From JBMTVN01 sp046047235 (GTDB lineage Bacteria; Verrucomicrobiota; Verrucomicrobiia; Limisphaerales; JAHDYP01), in NCBI GenBank assembly GCA_046047235.1, contig JBJOII010000043.1, positions 1 through 30,166 of the forward strand: 30,166 nucleotides of DNA, given 5' to 3'. The notes beneath the pieces were generated by a model. It did no database searches. It worked only from the letters and a program-made list of their open reading frames with translations, and had not been told where the DNA came from. A program made the translations under genes and the position numbers. Positions 16,332 through 24,065 of this stretch are shown piece by piece. Each line of letters begins with the position of its first letter. Within the stretch, counting starts at the first letter, position 1.

Positions 16332-17453
16332 TCAGAGGGTAAATTTGGGCAGCTTCACAATCTTCCCGCCGTTCAGCGCCGACTCGTGCGCACACAAGCC
16401 CACACATGTCCAGTTGGCCGACTGCACCGCGTTCGGAAACGGATCACGGTTCTCCACCAAAGCCATCGCAAACTCATGCGCCAAATGCGGATGGCTCCCG
16501 CCATGACCACTCCCCTGCGTGAAACTCAAATGGGTCTTCTTCGACGAATCATACACCCCTTGGGTCGTATACTTCGCAATGCTCCTCGGTAACCGCTTCG
16601 CAAAATCCGGGCACTTGGTCAGTTTCGGAATCTTCGGCTCCGCCTTCTTCGCCGTGTGCACCACCAACGGCTCATGCTCAATCAAAGGCCACTCCACCGC
16701 CTTCTTCGTCCCGTAAACGTCAATGCTCTCCCGATACTGCCGCGCCGTGTCAAATAAGCTCCGGATAATCCGCGCACTCACATCCGAATCCGCAAACTTG
16801 ATGTGCGCGGTCTCCACCGCAAAAGGACTGTCATACACCTTCACCAAATCCTCGCGAATGGTCCCCGACCCAAAACAACTCACATACTCAGCCGGCTTCC
16901 CAACCAAACCCGCCACCGGCCCCACACAGTGCGTCGCATACCACATCGGCGGTAAACCCGGCCAGTAGTTCGGCCAACCATCCATGTCCTGCTGATGACT
17001 CGCCTGCACAAACTGCAGCTTGCCCAACTCCCCCTTGTCCAACAAATCCTTCATGAACAGATACTCGCGGCTATACACCACGGTCTCCATCATCATGTAC
17101 TTCAACCCCGTCTTCTTCACCAAATCGACGATCTTCTTGCAGTCCGCAATGTTCGTCGCCATCGGCACGGTGCAAGCCACATGCTTGCCCGCCTTCAACG
17201 CCGCAATGCTCATCCACGCATGATCCGGAATCGGCGAGTTGATGTGCACCACGTCCACCTTCGGATCCTTCAACAACGCCGCAAAATCGTCATACCGCGT
17301 CTCCACCCCGAAATAATCCCCCACCGCATCCAGCTTCTTCTTGTTCCGCTGGCAGATCGCATAACAGTCCGTGTGCGGATGCTTCTGCCACAACGGAATG
17401 AACTCAGCCCCAAACCCTAATCCAACAATGGCTACGTTGATCTTTTTACTCAT
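16332..17453 (-). CDS. Gfo/Idh/MocA-family oxidoreductase lacking the EKP motif
   Basis: A 373-residue NAD(P)-dependent dehydrogenase of sugars, inositols or related compounds. The dinucleotide-binding motif is GLGFGA (11-16). Where most family members have EKP in a GKH-x2-C-EKP context, this protein reads GKHVACTVPMAT (T95-V96-P97), so the conserved lysine is missing. The C-terminal SHPHLAHEF stretch is present and supplies histidines near the substrate. It sits upstream of the MFS transporter and is transcribed from a good promoter. The family's exact substrate is unknown, and oxidation of the imported sugar is an inference from position. Confidence 0.88.
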   Translation of the reverse strand: MSKKINVAIVGLGFGAEFIPLWQKHPHTDCYAICQRNKKKLDAVGDYFGVETRYDDFAALLKDPKVDVVHINSPIPDHAWMSIAALKAGKHVACTVPMATNIADCKKIVDLVKKTGLKYMMMETVVYSREYLFMKDLLDKGELGKLQFVQASHQQDMDGWPNYWPGLPPMWYATHCVGPVAGLVGKPAEYVSCFGSGTIREDLVKVYDSPFAVETAHIKFADSDVSARIIRSLFDTARQYRESIDVYGTKKAVEWPLIEHEPLVVHTAKKAEPKIPKLTKCPDFAKRLPRSIAKYTTQGVYDSSKKTHLSFTQGSGHGGSHPHLAHEFAMALVENRDPFPNAVQSANWTCVGLCAHESALNGGKIVKLPKFTL

Positions 17454-17528
17454 CTTTGGTCACCAGGATGGCCCCCACCACAAAAGTACACGATATGTGA
17501 ACAGGATGCGGCTTCGGCAATGGCGCGA

Positions 17529-17557
17529 ATGACAACGATCACCCGCCCAACTGTCAA
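17529..17557 (-). promoter_or_regulatory. Promoter of the oxidoreductase/MFS operon
   Basis: On the minus strand TTGACA (17557-17552) is followed after exactly 17 bases by TGTCAT (17534-17529), a perfect -35 and a 4-of-6 -10. Initiation near 17522 would give a leader of about 70 bases before the ATG at 17453. Confidence 0.6.
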
Positions 17558-17603
17558 CGGCAAAAACCACCCCCCGCCCCCAACCACAGCTAAACACCCT
17601 CAC

Positions 17604-18203
17604 CTACCGCGCCACCGCCACCACCTGCACCACCGCACTCAGCCCCCGGTGCATCACCCCCTCGTTCACTTCCCGCTCCACCTCCCGCCCCACCTCAAAA
17701 CCCATCCCCACCAACTCCGCCCGAACCTCCTCCAACGACATAAATAACGCCTCCTGCCCCGCCGGCGGCCCACCCTTGCCAGGCATCCCCAACTGCCGAA
17801 CGGTATACGCCTCCAATATAAAGACACCCCCCTCCACCAAGGCCCCCCGCACCTGCCCATGCACCCGCTTCCGTGCCTCCGGTGCCATATGCGCAAATAC
17901 CGACACAATCCCCGACCAACCAACCCCCAAGTCAAACGCCCCCAGATCCGCCGCCCGCACCTCCAGATCAACACCTCGCTCCGACGCCAACCGCTCCGCC
18001 TTGGCCAGCCCCACCGCCGATTGATCCACCCCAGTCACCCGATACCCCCGCCCAGCCAAAAAAACCCCGTTCCGACCCTCCCCCTCCGCTAAACATAACA
18101 CCCGCCCCCCAACCGGAATCCGCTCACACTCCGCAACCAAAAATGCATTCGGCTCCGTCCCATACACATACTCATCCACTCGATATCGCTCATCCCACAT
18201 CAT
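17604..18203 (-). CDS. Class I SAM-dependent methyltransferase (TehB/TPMT-like)
   Basis: A 199-residue cytoplasmic methyltransferase. Motif I is LCLAEGEGRNG (36-46), the SAM-binding loop. GVDQSAVGLAKAERLA is motif II and the following helix, and AADLGAFDL matches the acidic adenine-binding segment. The opening WDERY...EYVYGTEPNAFL is typical of the TehB/thiopurine-methyltransferase-like group, which methylates small molecules such as tellurite, thiols or halides. The specific substrate is not readable. The two in-frame ATGs (MM) make the start ambiguous by one codon. A heptamer array lies just upstream of its start. Confidence 0.85.
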   Translation of the reverse strand: MMWDERYRVDEYVYGTEPNAFLVAECERIPVGGRVLCLAEGEGRNGVFLAGRGYRVTGVDQSAVGLAKAERLASERGVDLEVRAADLGAFDLGVGWSGIVSVFAHMAPEARKRVHGQVRGALVEGGVFILEAYTVRQLGMPGKGGPPAGQEALFMSLEEVRAELVGMGFEVGREVEREVNEGVMHRGLSAVVQVVAVAR

Positions 18204-18223
18204 GGTATCTCCTCATCGCACCG

Positions 18224-18290
18224 CCCTCAGCCCTCAGCCCTCAGCCCTCAGCCCTCAGCCCTCAGCCCTCAGCCCTCAGCCCTCAGCCCT
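18224..18290. repeat. Heptamer tandem repeat array 4 (ccctcag)
   Basis: Nine perfect copies of ccctcag at 18224-18286, then a partial ccct, making this the least degenerate array. It lies between the methyltransferase start and the esterase 3' end. Perfection suggests recent expansion, or strand-slippage exchange. Confidence 0.95.
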
Positions 18291-18308
18291 CCTGTCTCCT
18301 CTCTCCTC

Positions 18309-18332
18309 GCTAAGCGGCCCCAGCCGCTTAGC
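18309..18332 (-). terminator. Perfect hairpin spanning the esterase stop codon
   Basis: Ten-base arms gctaagcggc and gccgcttagc surround a 4-base loop. The TAA stop of the esterase gene (18328-18330 on the + strand) is in the right arm. No T-tract follows on the minus strand. It may stabilise the mRNA 3' end rather than terminate transcription. Confidence 0.5.
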
Positions 18333-19209
18333 GAAACGCCTTTTGCGCGAACCAATACAACGCCGCCCGCCAATGCTCCGGATCATGCCCGTGCCCATCC
18401 ACATGCCACACATGCTCCACCCCATGCTCCTTCAAATACGCATGCACCCCCTGACTGATATTGATCAACCCATCCTGGTTCCCACACGAAAGCCAAAGCA
18501 GCTTCAATTGCGCCTTCGCCGCCGCCGGATCGGGCAATAACTCCGCCACCGGCTTCGTGTTCGGGGCCGATGAAAACCCGCCAACCCACGCAAACACATC
18601 CAGATGCCCCAACCCGAAATTCAACGACTGCCCCCCACCCATCGATAACCCCGCCAAAGCCCGCCCCTCCCGGTCCGTCCGCGTGCTATACCGCGACTCA
18701 ATCGCCGGAATCACGTCGTCCAGCAAATCCCGCTCAAACACCGCAAACGCCGGCGCAGACGCAAACACGTTCCCCTCCGCCCGATCGTTCTTCTGCGCCC
18801 GCCCATTCGGCATCACCACAATCATCGGCACGGCCTTCCCATCCGCTATCAGGTTGTCAAACAACCGGTCCGGTGTCGCAAACCGCACCCACTCGGTCTC
18901 GTCCCCGCCAATCCCGTGCAGCAAATACAACACCGGATACTTCACGTCCTCCGAATACCCCGGCGGGGTATATACCTGCATCTTCCGCACCACACCCACG
19001 GTCTTGGAATCATACTCCACCATCTCCAACTTGCCCCGCGCCACCCCTTCCCGCTCTGCCACAATCCCCTCAGGCGGCTCCGGAAACGCCGCCTTGTCAT
19101 CATCATTCAATACAATGGGCCGACCAAACCCCCGCGGCTCACCCGCCTGCAAAAAACTCACCCCCATGCCCAACCCAACCACCAAAACCAATGTCCTCGA
19201 TAACTTCAT
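18328..19209 (-). CDS. Secreted esterase, enterochelin-esterase/feruloyl-esterase-like (CE1)
   Basis: A 293-residue alpha/beta hydrolase exported by a signal peptide (residues 1-22, cleavage after LQA). The nucleophile is S189 in GLSMGG, D246 in CGNQDGL is the probable acid, and H275 near the C-terminus (HGHDPEHWR) is the probable base. LLHGIGGDETEW at 96-107 gives the oxyanion loop. The IPAIESRY and TDREGRALAG stretches match the family that removes acyl or feruloyl groups from polysaccharides. The ATG at 19209 is chosen because AGGAG lies nine bases upstream. The alternatives at 19230 and 19251 have no such site. It follows the GH116 gene by 62 bases, so de-esterification and glycoside cleavage are probably coupled. 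Confidence 0.88.
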   Translation of the reverse strand: MKLSRTLVLVVGLGMGVSFLQAGEPRGFGRPIVLNDDDKAAFPEPPEGIVAEREGVARGKLEMVEYDSKTVGVVRKMQVYTPPGYSEDVKYPVLYLLHGIGGDETEWVRFATPDRLFDNLIADGKAVPMIVVMPNGRAQKNDRAEGNVFASAPAFAVFERDLLDDVIPAIESRYSTRTDREGRALAGLSMGGGQSLNFGLGHLDVFAWVGGFSSAPNTKPVAELLPDPAAAKAQLKLLWLSCGNQDGLINISQGVHAYLKEHGVEHVWHVDGHGHDPEHWRAALYWFAQKAFR

Positions 19210-19271
19210 CACGCTGCTCTCCTGATTCATGTTTCGTTTCTCGATCCCCAATAACCTCCGCTAGCCCAACC

Positions 19272-22200
19272 TCAACACTCCAAAACCACCCGCAACACCT
19301 GCCCCGCACTCACCCTCAACCCCGCACCAAAATCCACATACGCAAACGCCCCGCCCCCACGCTGCTCAACCCCCACCTCCAACTCCTCACTCCCCAGAAA
19401 CACCCGCCCCCCCGCCAGCCTCGCCTCAGCCGGCAACGCCAGCTTCAACTCCCTCAAAAACACCTCGCCCCACTTCACCTCCAACACCGATACCTGCCCC
19501 GCACCCCCGCGCCGCTGCGCATAATTCCCCCAACCCTCAGCCGCCGTAAAGACCGCCCTGAAATCCTCCGGCGTCATCCGCGGCGCAAAACCCATCCGGC
19601 CCGCCGGCCCGTCCAGCTCAAAACCCGACAAACCCGTCAATACCCCCCACGACGCCAGCGCCCTCGCATAATGATCCCCACACTCAATCTCGTTCCAAGG
19701 ATTCCGCTTCGCCGGATGATACCGCTCGTGAATCGCCCGGCACATCGCCAGACACTCCGTCACCATCCCCTCCCACGCCATGTGCCCCGCCACCTGATAC
19801 TCAATCCCCGTCCAAACCTCGTTCCGATACCTCGTCGATTTCGCCCCCAAATGCGCCGACCTCGGCCACGTGCACGTAAACAACCCGCCCTCACCCGGCC
19901 GCGCAAACCATCGCTCCGGCTTGTGCGCCGCATTCTGCGCCCCCACGTCCGGCGTCCAGCAATACCGCCAGATCGATTCCAAGGTCATCCGCACCTCGTT
20001 GGGCGGATACAGATAACCCAACCCCACCTGATGCGCCCAACCCTGACCAAACATCTGGTCCGCCAAACAACCGTCCGCATATTGCCACTCCGGATGTTGC
20101 TCCAAATCGACGTCCTGAATGAAATACTCCCCATTCCACAACCGCTTCACACTCTCCCGACTCCCCAACTCCGCCAACTGCAAACACCGCGCCGCAAAAT
20201 CACCCTCCCCCATGTGACGAGCCATCACCGCCGCCGCCCTCAATGCCCCCAAATACAACGCACCCACAAAGGTGTTCGCCCCATAATAGTCCTGGTCATA
20301 CGTCTGATGCTGTCTCCCCTCAATCATCCCGTCCCCATCCCCATCCTCCCCAATCAAAAACTCCACAGCCTTCCGAATGTTCGCCCAGTTGCGCCTCAGA
20401 AAACTGTCGTCCACAGAACAACAATGCTCCCGATACGCCTTCAAAATATAACCACCCTGCGAATCCCCCGCCCATAAACTCCAACCCTCCCCCCGAAATC
20501 CAATCGACCCCGTCTCAGCATTAAACCCAATCCCCGGCGCAAAATCCTGCATCTCCCGCACCGATCGCTCCAAATCCGGAAACAAACGCGCCATCGCATG
20601 CTCGTAATTCCACACATGCCCGCACGTCCCATGACAACACCCACACCCCTCCCACGCCCAAAACCGTCCGCTCTCCCACCACTGACACGTCGCACTCGCC
20701 AGGTTCCCTACGGTCGAATGCAGCCGGTCCAATAACCACCACGGCAATGTGGAATCATAATAGCTGTCGTGCCACAACCACGTCTCCCGCACATACCGGT
20801 CCAGGTTCAAGGCCACATGCCCAGCTACATCCTGTGCCGATCCAAACCGCTTCGCATACGCGTTCCCAACCCGACGTCCCTCGCGCATCATGTTCGGAAA
20901 AGACCAGCTCACCACAAAGCTCACGGTCCGGCACTCCCCCGGCTCCAACTCAAACCCCACACCCACAGCACTCCTCAAACCACGCCCCACCGAACTCACC
21001 GCACTACCCGCCTCACTCAAACCACCGCGCCCGTCAAACAACACCTCCCCCGCCGCCCCCTCCGGCAAAGCCCGACTCACCATCCCCTCTCCCTCCCCCA
21101 CTAACACCAAAGCCATCGACCCGAAATCCGGTAAAGCCGCCACGTCCGCTACCCCTCCACCCATCGGCTCATCCCGCAACTCAATCTGATCCACGTTGAT
21201 ATGCCCCCAAGGCCCACCCTCACGATCCACAATCTCCAGCCTCGCCTTCCTCCCCGCCAAATCCTCCACATTCCAGTTCTGCGCCCGCAACCGCTCCTCG
21301 TTCCGCCCACAAGCGGTCCGCACCACCTGCCCCCCCACCACCAGGTTGATGCAAGTCGACTCCTTAAATGAACCGCCCCCCACCAGAAAACCAATCCACG
21401 GCCGATCCACCGTAAACTCAGGCGAGATCAACCGCCCCTGCAACCGGTCATCACCCCCCAAGTAAGTGTTCACCAACTTCTCACCCGCATACCCGTTCAC
21501 CTGCTGCTGGTTGGCCAATGTCCCCTTCGCCGGCCCCACACCAAACGCCTCCCCCTCCACGGTCCACCCCCCGTAACCCTCACCCTCAAAATCCGCCAAC
21601 ACCTGCGGCGCACGCACCTCCCGCTGCCCCCCCTCCGGCAACACCCGCACCACCCCCATCACCCCCCGCATATCCCGTCCCCGAAATGACCGGTTCTCCC
21701 AATCCGCCCGCCCCACCAACGCCGCCGCATTGTCCGCACAAACCCGATTCTCCAACCACCCCGCCAGTTGCCCCCGAATCTTCCTGCCCGAGACGCTCCG
21801 CACGGTATACCGCATCACGGTCGCAGGCAGCGTCGACGCCTCACTGTCCAACGGAATAAACGGCGAAAACGCCTCCAAATCCACCTCCACACCACAACCC
21901 CCATCCCGATACTCCACGCGCCCAATCGGATACTCCCCACAAAATCGCACGCTCCCAAAACCCGCCCCGTCCAGCGTCCGCACCCGCGCTCCACCCTCGC
22001 TCTCCAACCGCACGGCAAAACCCTGATCCACCTCCAAAGCCGGCTCAAACCGACCCGACCCCTCCACGGTCTCCGTCGGTAACCGACCCTCCTTGTAATT
22101 CAGTGCCCCATACCCCGTGTTCTGGTTCCGATTCAAAATATCCCAGTAAATCAACCTCCCCTCCCCACTCAAATACACCTGCCCCGCACACACCCCTCCC

Positions 22201-22493
22201 ACCGGCATCCCAATGGTCCGCAAATCGGAACCCGTATACCACGTCGCCCCACCACGCTCCCGCAACACCCGCAACCACTCCGGTGCCAACTTCTTGTCCG
22301 CCGGAATAAAATGATCACCACCACCCCCCTCAGAAAATGGCCCCGCCACCACCCGCATCGAGGGCGTCGCCGCCAACCACGCCATCCCCACTCCCACACC
22401 CCTCAAAAAATCCCGCCTCCCCATCACACCACCATCACCCGTATTCAACGAAAACTCAGGAGCAGAACCAAAAGACAAGTCAGGTGTGTTCAT
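19272..22493 (-). CDS. Tat-exported GH116 (DUF608) glycoside hydrolase with inserted beta-sandwich module
   Basis: A 1073-residue exported enzyme, probably a beta-glucosidase or beta-xylosidase-like hydrolase. A twin-arginine motif GRRDFL at 25-30 precedes a hydrophobic stretch, so export of the folded protein is expected. Residues ~85-290 form the beta-rich N-terminal GH116 domain. Residues ~298-441 are an extra module (DFEGEGYGGW, LISPEFTV, FLVGGGSF, WGHINVDQIEL) of a kind usually attached to GH32 and other hydrolases. The (alpha/alpha)6 catalytic domain follows (~560-1010), with E615 in AWEG-x4-HGTCGHVWNYEHA as candidate nucleophile and D733 in QTYD as candidate acid. Start could also be M24 (22424). 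Esterase partner lies downstream. Confidence 0.88.
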   Translation of the reverse strand: MNTPDLSFGSAPEFSLNTGDGGVMGRRDFLRGVGVGMAWLAATPSMRVVAGPFSEGGGGDHFIPADKKLAPEWLRVLRERGGATWYTGSDLRTIGMPVGGVCAGQVYLSGEGRLIYWDILNRNQNTGYGALNYKEGRLPTETVEGSGRFEPALEVDQGFAVRLESEGGARVRTLDGAGFGSVRFCGEYPIGRVEYRDGGCGVEVDLEAFSPFIPLDSEASTLPATVMRYTVRSVSGRKIRGQLAGWLENRVCADNAAALVGRADWENRSFRGRDMRGVMGVVRVLPEGGQREVRAPQVLADFEGEGYGGWTVEGEAFGVGPAKGTLANQQQVNGYAGEKLVNTYLGGDDRLQGRLISPEFTVDRPWIGFLVGGGSFKESTCINLVVGGQVVRTACGRNEERLRAQNWNVEDLAGRKARLEIVDREGGPWGHINVDQIELRDEPMGGGVADVAALPDFGSMALVLVGEGEGMVSRALPEGAAGEVLFDGRGGLSEAGSAVSSVGRGLRSAVGVGFELEPGECRTVSFVVSWSFPNMMREGRRVGNAYAKRFGSAQDVAGHVALNLDRYVRETWLWHDSYYDSTLPWWLLDRLHSTVGNLASATCQWWESGRFWAWEGCGCCHGTCGHVWNYEHAMARLFPDLERSVREMQDFAPGIGFNAETGSIGFRGEGWSLWAGDSQGGYILKAYREHCCSVDDSFLRRNWANIRKAVEFLIGEDGDGDGMIEGRQHQTYDQDYYGANTFVGALYLGALRAAAVMARHMGEGDFAARCLQLAELGSRESVKRLWNGEYFIQDVDLEQHPEWQYADGCLADQMFGQGWAHQVGLGYLYPPNEVRMTLESIWRYCWTPDVGAQNAAHKPERWFARPGEGGLFTCTWPRSAHLGAKSTRYRNEVWTGIEYQVAGHMAWEGMVTECLAMCRAIHERYHPAKRNPWNEIECGDHYARALASWGVLTGLSGFELDGPAGRMGFAPRMTPEDFRAVFTAAEGWGNYAQRRGGAGQVSVLEVKWGEVFLRELKLALPAEARLAGGRVFLGSEELEVGVEQRGGGAFAYVDFGAGLRVSAGQVLRVVLEC

Positions 22494-22776
22494 GGCAGTT
22501 CAATCCAGTGCACAACGGTTTCAGCAGGGACCCCGCAACCCTCCCCCCTCACCCACGCTTTGTCACCCCGGAAATCACCCAACCTCCCTTACCAACCCGC
22601 GCCCTTCCGTGCACCTCCCCTCTCCCCCCCTCGCGCCTCACCAGAGGCGCCCATCTGTTCCGAAACTCCGCCCTTCCTCCTTCGCTCTTTGAGCTTCGAA
22701 GGACAGGCCGCCCTCAGCCCTCAGCCCTCTACGCTTCCCGCTTACCCCTTCCCGCTCTGCGCTTACCGCTTACCGC
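22494..22776. other. Repeat-rich spacer between TatD and GH116 genes
   Basis: About 280 bases without a gene. 22494-22630 is C-rich and unremarkable; it should hold the GH116 promoter on the minus strand, but I see no convincing one. 22633-22650 is a perfect 7-bp hairpin (gcgcctc/gaggcgc, loop acca). 22636-22662 resembles 23732-23755. The dispersed repeat copy B and a heptamer array fill the remainder up to the TatD stop. Confidence 0.65.
22675..22705 (-). repeat. Dispersed 31-bp repeat, copy B
   Basis: On the minus strand it begins tgtccttcgaagctc and ends gcgaaggagga. It is the same length as copy A and shares its right half exactly (gagcgaaggagga). Inverse orientation relative to copies A and C shows the element is placed on either strand. 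Confidence 0.75.
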
Positions 22777-22787
22777 TTACCGCTCCG
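22711..22787. repeat. Heptamer tandem repeat array 5
   Basis: Eleven 7-base steps in one register. The first three are ccctcag-type, then the unit switches to cgcttac-type (cgcttcc, cgcttac, cccttcc, cgctctg, cgcttac, cgcttac, cgcttac, cgctccg) without losing phase. The TatD stop codon (22777-22779) lies inside unit ten. Confidence 0.85.
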
Positions 22788-23598
22788 CCCCCAGCCCCCT
22801 AAAAAACCCCTCCGCCGTCGCACACGTCACCCGACTCAACTCCTCCACCGGACAACCCCGCTCCACCGCAATCGCCTCCGCCGTATGCCGCACATACGCC
22901 GGCTCACACCGCTTCCCCCGATACGGCACCGGAGCCAAAAACGGCGAATCCGTCTCCACCATGAACTTCCCCTCCGGCACCACCTTCGCCACCTCCCGAA
23001 TGCCAGCAGCATTCTTAAAGGTCACAATCCCCGTAAAACTCACCAACGACCCCATCCCAATCACCTGCTCCATCTCACCCACCGTCCCCGCAAAACAATG
23101 AAACACGCTCTTCACCCGATCCGCATACGGAGCAAACACCCGCACGGTATCCTCGAAGGACGCCCGCTGATGCACCACACAATTCAAACCCAACTCAGCC
23201 GCCACCTCCAACTGCTGACGAAACAACGCCCGCTGCCGCTCCCGGATCTCCTCGCGCCTCGCCTCCGCCTCCTCCCCCTCACCCTCCGGCAAACGATAGT
23301 AATCCAACCCCGTCTCCCCAATCCCCACCACCCGCGGATGCCGCCCCAACTCCCTCAACTCATCCCGAATGTCCAACGGCGCCTCAGTCGCATGCCCCGG
23401 ATGCCACCCCACCACCGCCCAAACCGAAGCATGCCGCTCCGCCATCCCAATCGCCTTCCTACTGCTCGCCAAATCGGTCCCCACCACAATCATCCGCGAA
23501 ACCCCGGACTCCTCCGCCCGCCTAACCACCTCGTCGCGGTCAGCATCAAAATCCCCATAATCCAAATGACAATGCGTATCGTAAAACACCGGATTCAT
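22777..23598 (-). CDS. TatD-family metal-dependent hydrolase/DNase
   Basis: A 273-residue cytoplasmic TIM-barrel hydrolase of the TatD family, 3'-5' nuclease or related phosphodiesterase. All metal ligands are visible: H9 and H11 in THCHLD, E95 in GETGLDYY, H143 in VVHQRA, H167 in FHCFAG and D217 in ETDSPFLAP. The ATG at 23598 is fixed by GGAGGT ending a few bases upstream. The longer frame to 23619 reads over that site. A Glu-rich loop (EGEGEEAEARREE, 105-117) is longer than in the E. coli enzymes. The last codons and stop lie in heptamer repeat DNA, so the C-terminus may vary between strains. Confidence 0.94.
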   Translation of the reverse strand: MNPVFYDTHCHLDYGDFDADRDEVVRRAEESGVSRMIVVGTDLASSRKAIGMAERHASVWAVVGWHPGHATEAPLDIRDELRELGRHPRVVGIGETGLDYYRLPEGEGEEAEARREEIRERQRALFRQQLEVAAELGLNCVVHQRASFEDTVRVFAPYADRVKSVFHCFAGTVGEMEQVIGMGSLVSFTGIVTFKNAAGIREVAKVVPEGKFMVETDSPFLAPVPYRGKRCEPAYVRHTAEAIAVERGCPVEELSRVTCATAEGFFRGLGAER

Positions 23599-23653
23599 CC
23601 CCACCTCCATGCAACCCATGCCCCCAACCTGCCAAGCTTATTCCACCATACAC

Positions 23654-23709
<56 letters not shown>

Positions 23710-23790
23710 CAACCGCTAGTCCGTGTCCCTCCCTCAGGTAGAGGCGCACTGTTCGGTATGCCCTGAAGTCATTGCTCCAAACCCATCCCT

Positions 23791-23832
23791 TCGAAATCGA
23801 AATCGCTATCGGGATCCGGATCGAAATCCAGA
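23791..23832. repeat. Hexamer tandem repeat (tcgaaa-type)
   Basis: Seven 6-base units: tcgaaa, tcgaaa, tcgcta, tcggga, tccgga, tcgaaa, tccaga. T-C at positions 1-2 and A at position 6 are invariant. It lies between heptamer array 6 and dispersed repeat copy C. Confidence 0.75.
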
Positions 23833-23840
23833 GGTCAACC

Positions 23841-23868
23841 TGTCCGCCGTAGCCTTGGCGAAGGCGGA
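23841..23868 (+). repeat. Dispersed repeat, copy C (28 bp)
   Basis: Begins tgtccgccgtagcc and ends ggcgaaggcgga. It is three bases shorter in the centre than copies A and B. The ends tccgcc and ggcgga are complementary, so this copy forms the best hairpin of the family. Confidence 0.75.
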
Positions 23869-23928
23869 AGGCCAGAGGCCAGGGATCCGGGGCCAAGAAG
23901 ACCTCCACCCAGCCCCCCCGAATGCCCA

Positions 23929-23984
23929 ACCAACAACCAACAACCCATATTCTATATCCGATATCCCCTATCCCATATCCCACT
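23929..23984. repeat. Heptamer tandem repeat array 7
   Basis: Eight units in register that drift gradually: accaaca, accaaca, acccata, ttctata, tccgata, tccccta, tcccata, tcccact. Confidence 0.75.
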
Positions 23985-24016
23985 CTCCCCCCTCTCGCGC
24001 GAAGCGCCTGTCCCCC

Positions 24017-24065
24017 AGCTCCTAGCTCCCAGCTCCTGGCTCCCGGACCAGAGGTCCCAGTTCCC
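24017..24065. repeat. Heptamer tandem repeat array 8
   Basis: Seven units in register: agctcct, agctccc, agctcct, ggctccc, ggaccag, aggtccc, agttccc. It encodes the last ~14 residues and the stop codon (24022-24024) of the transglutaminase gene on the minus strand. Confidence 0.8.

Noticed and set aside
17529..17557. Operator palindrome (TGACA ... TGTCA)
   Set aside because: The two halves are simply the -10 and -35 boxes of the promoter; arms of five bases 17+ apart are not persuasive as a regulator site.
18224..18290. CRISPR array
   Set aside because: The repeat is 7 bp and directly tandem, with no spacers and no cas genes nearby.
18570..20477. 635-codon open frame on the + strand opposite the esterase and GH116 genes
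   Set aside because: C-rich + strand has few stop codons, so long P/R/H-rich antisense frames arise by chance.
22337..23101. 254-codon + strand frame across the GH116 start, spacer and TatD
   Set aside because: Crosses repeats and two antisense genes; translation is low-complexity P/S/T/H.
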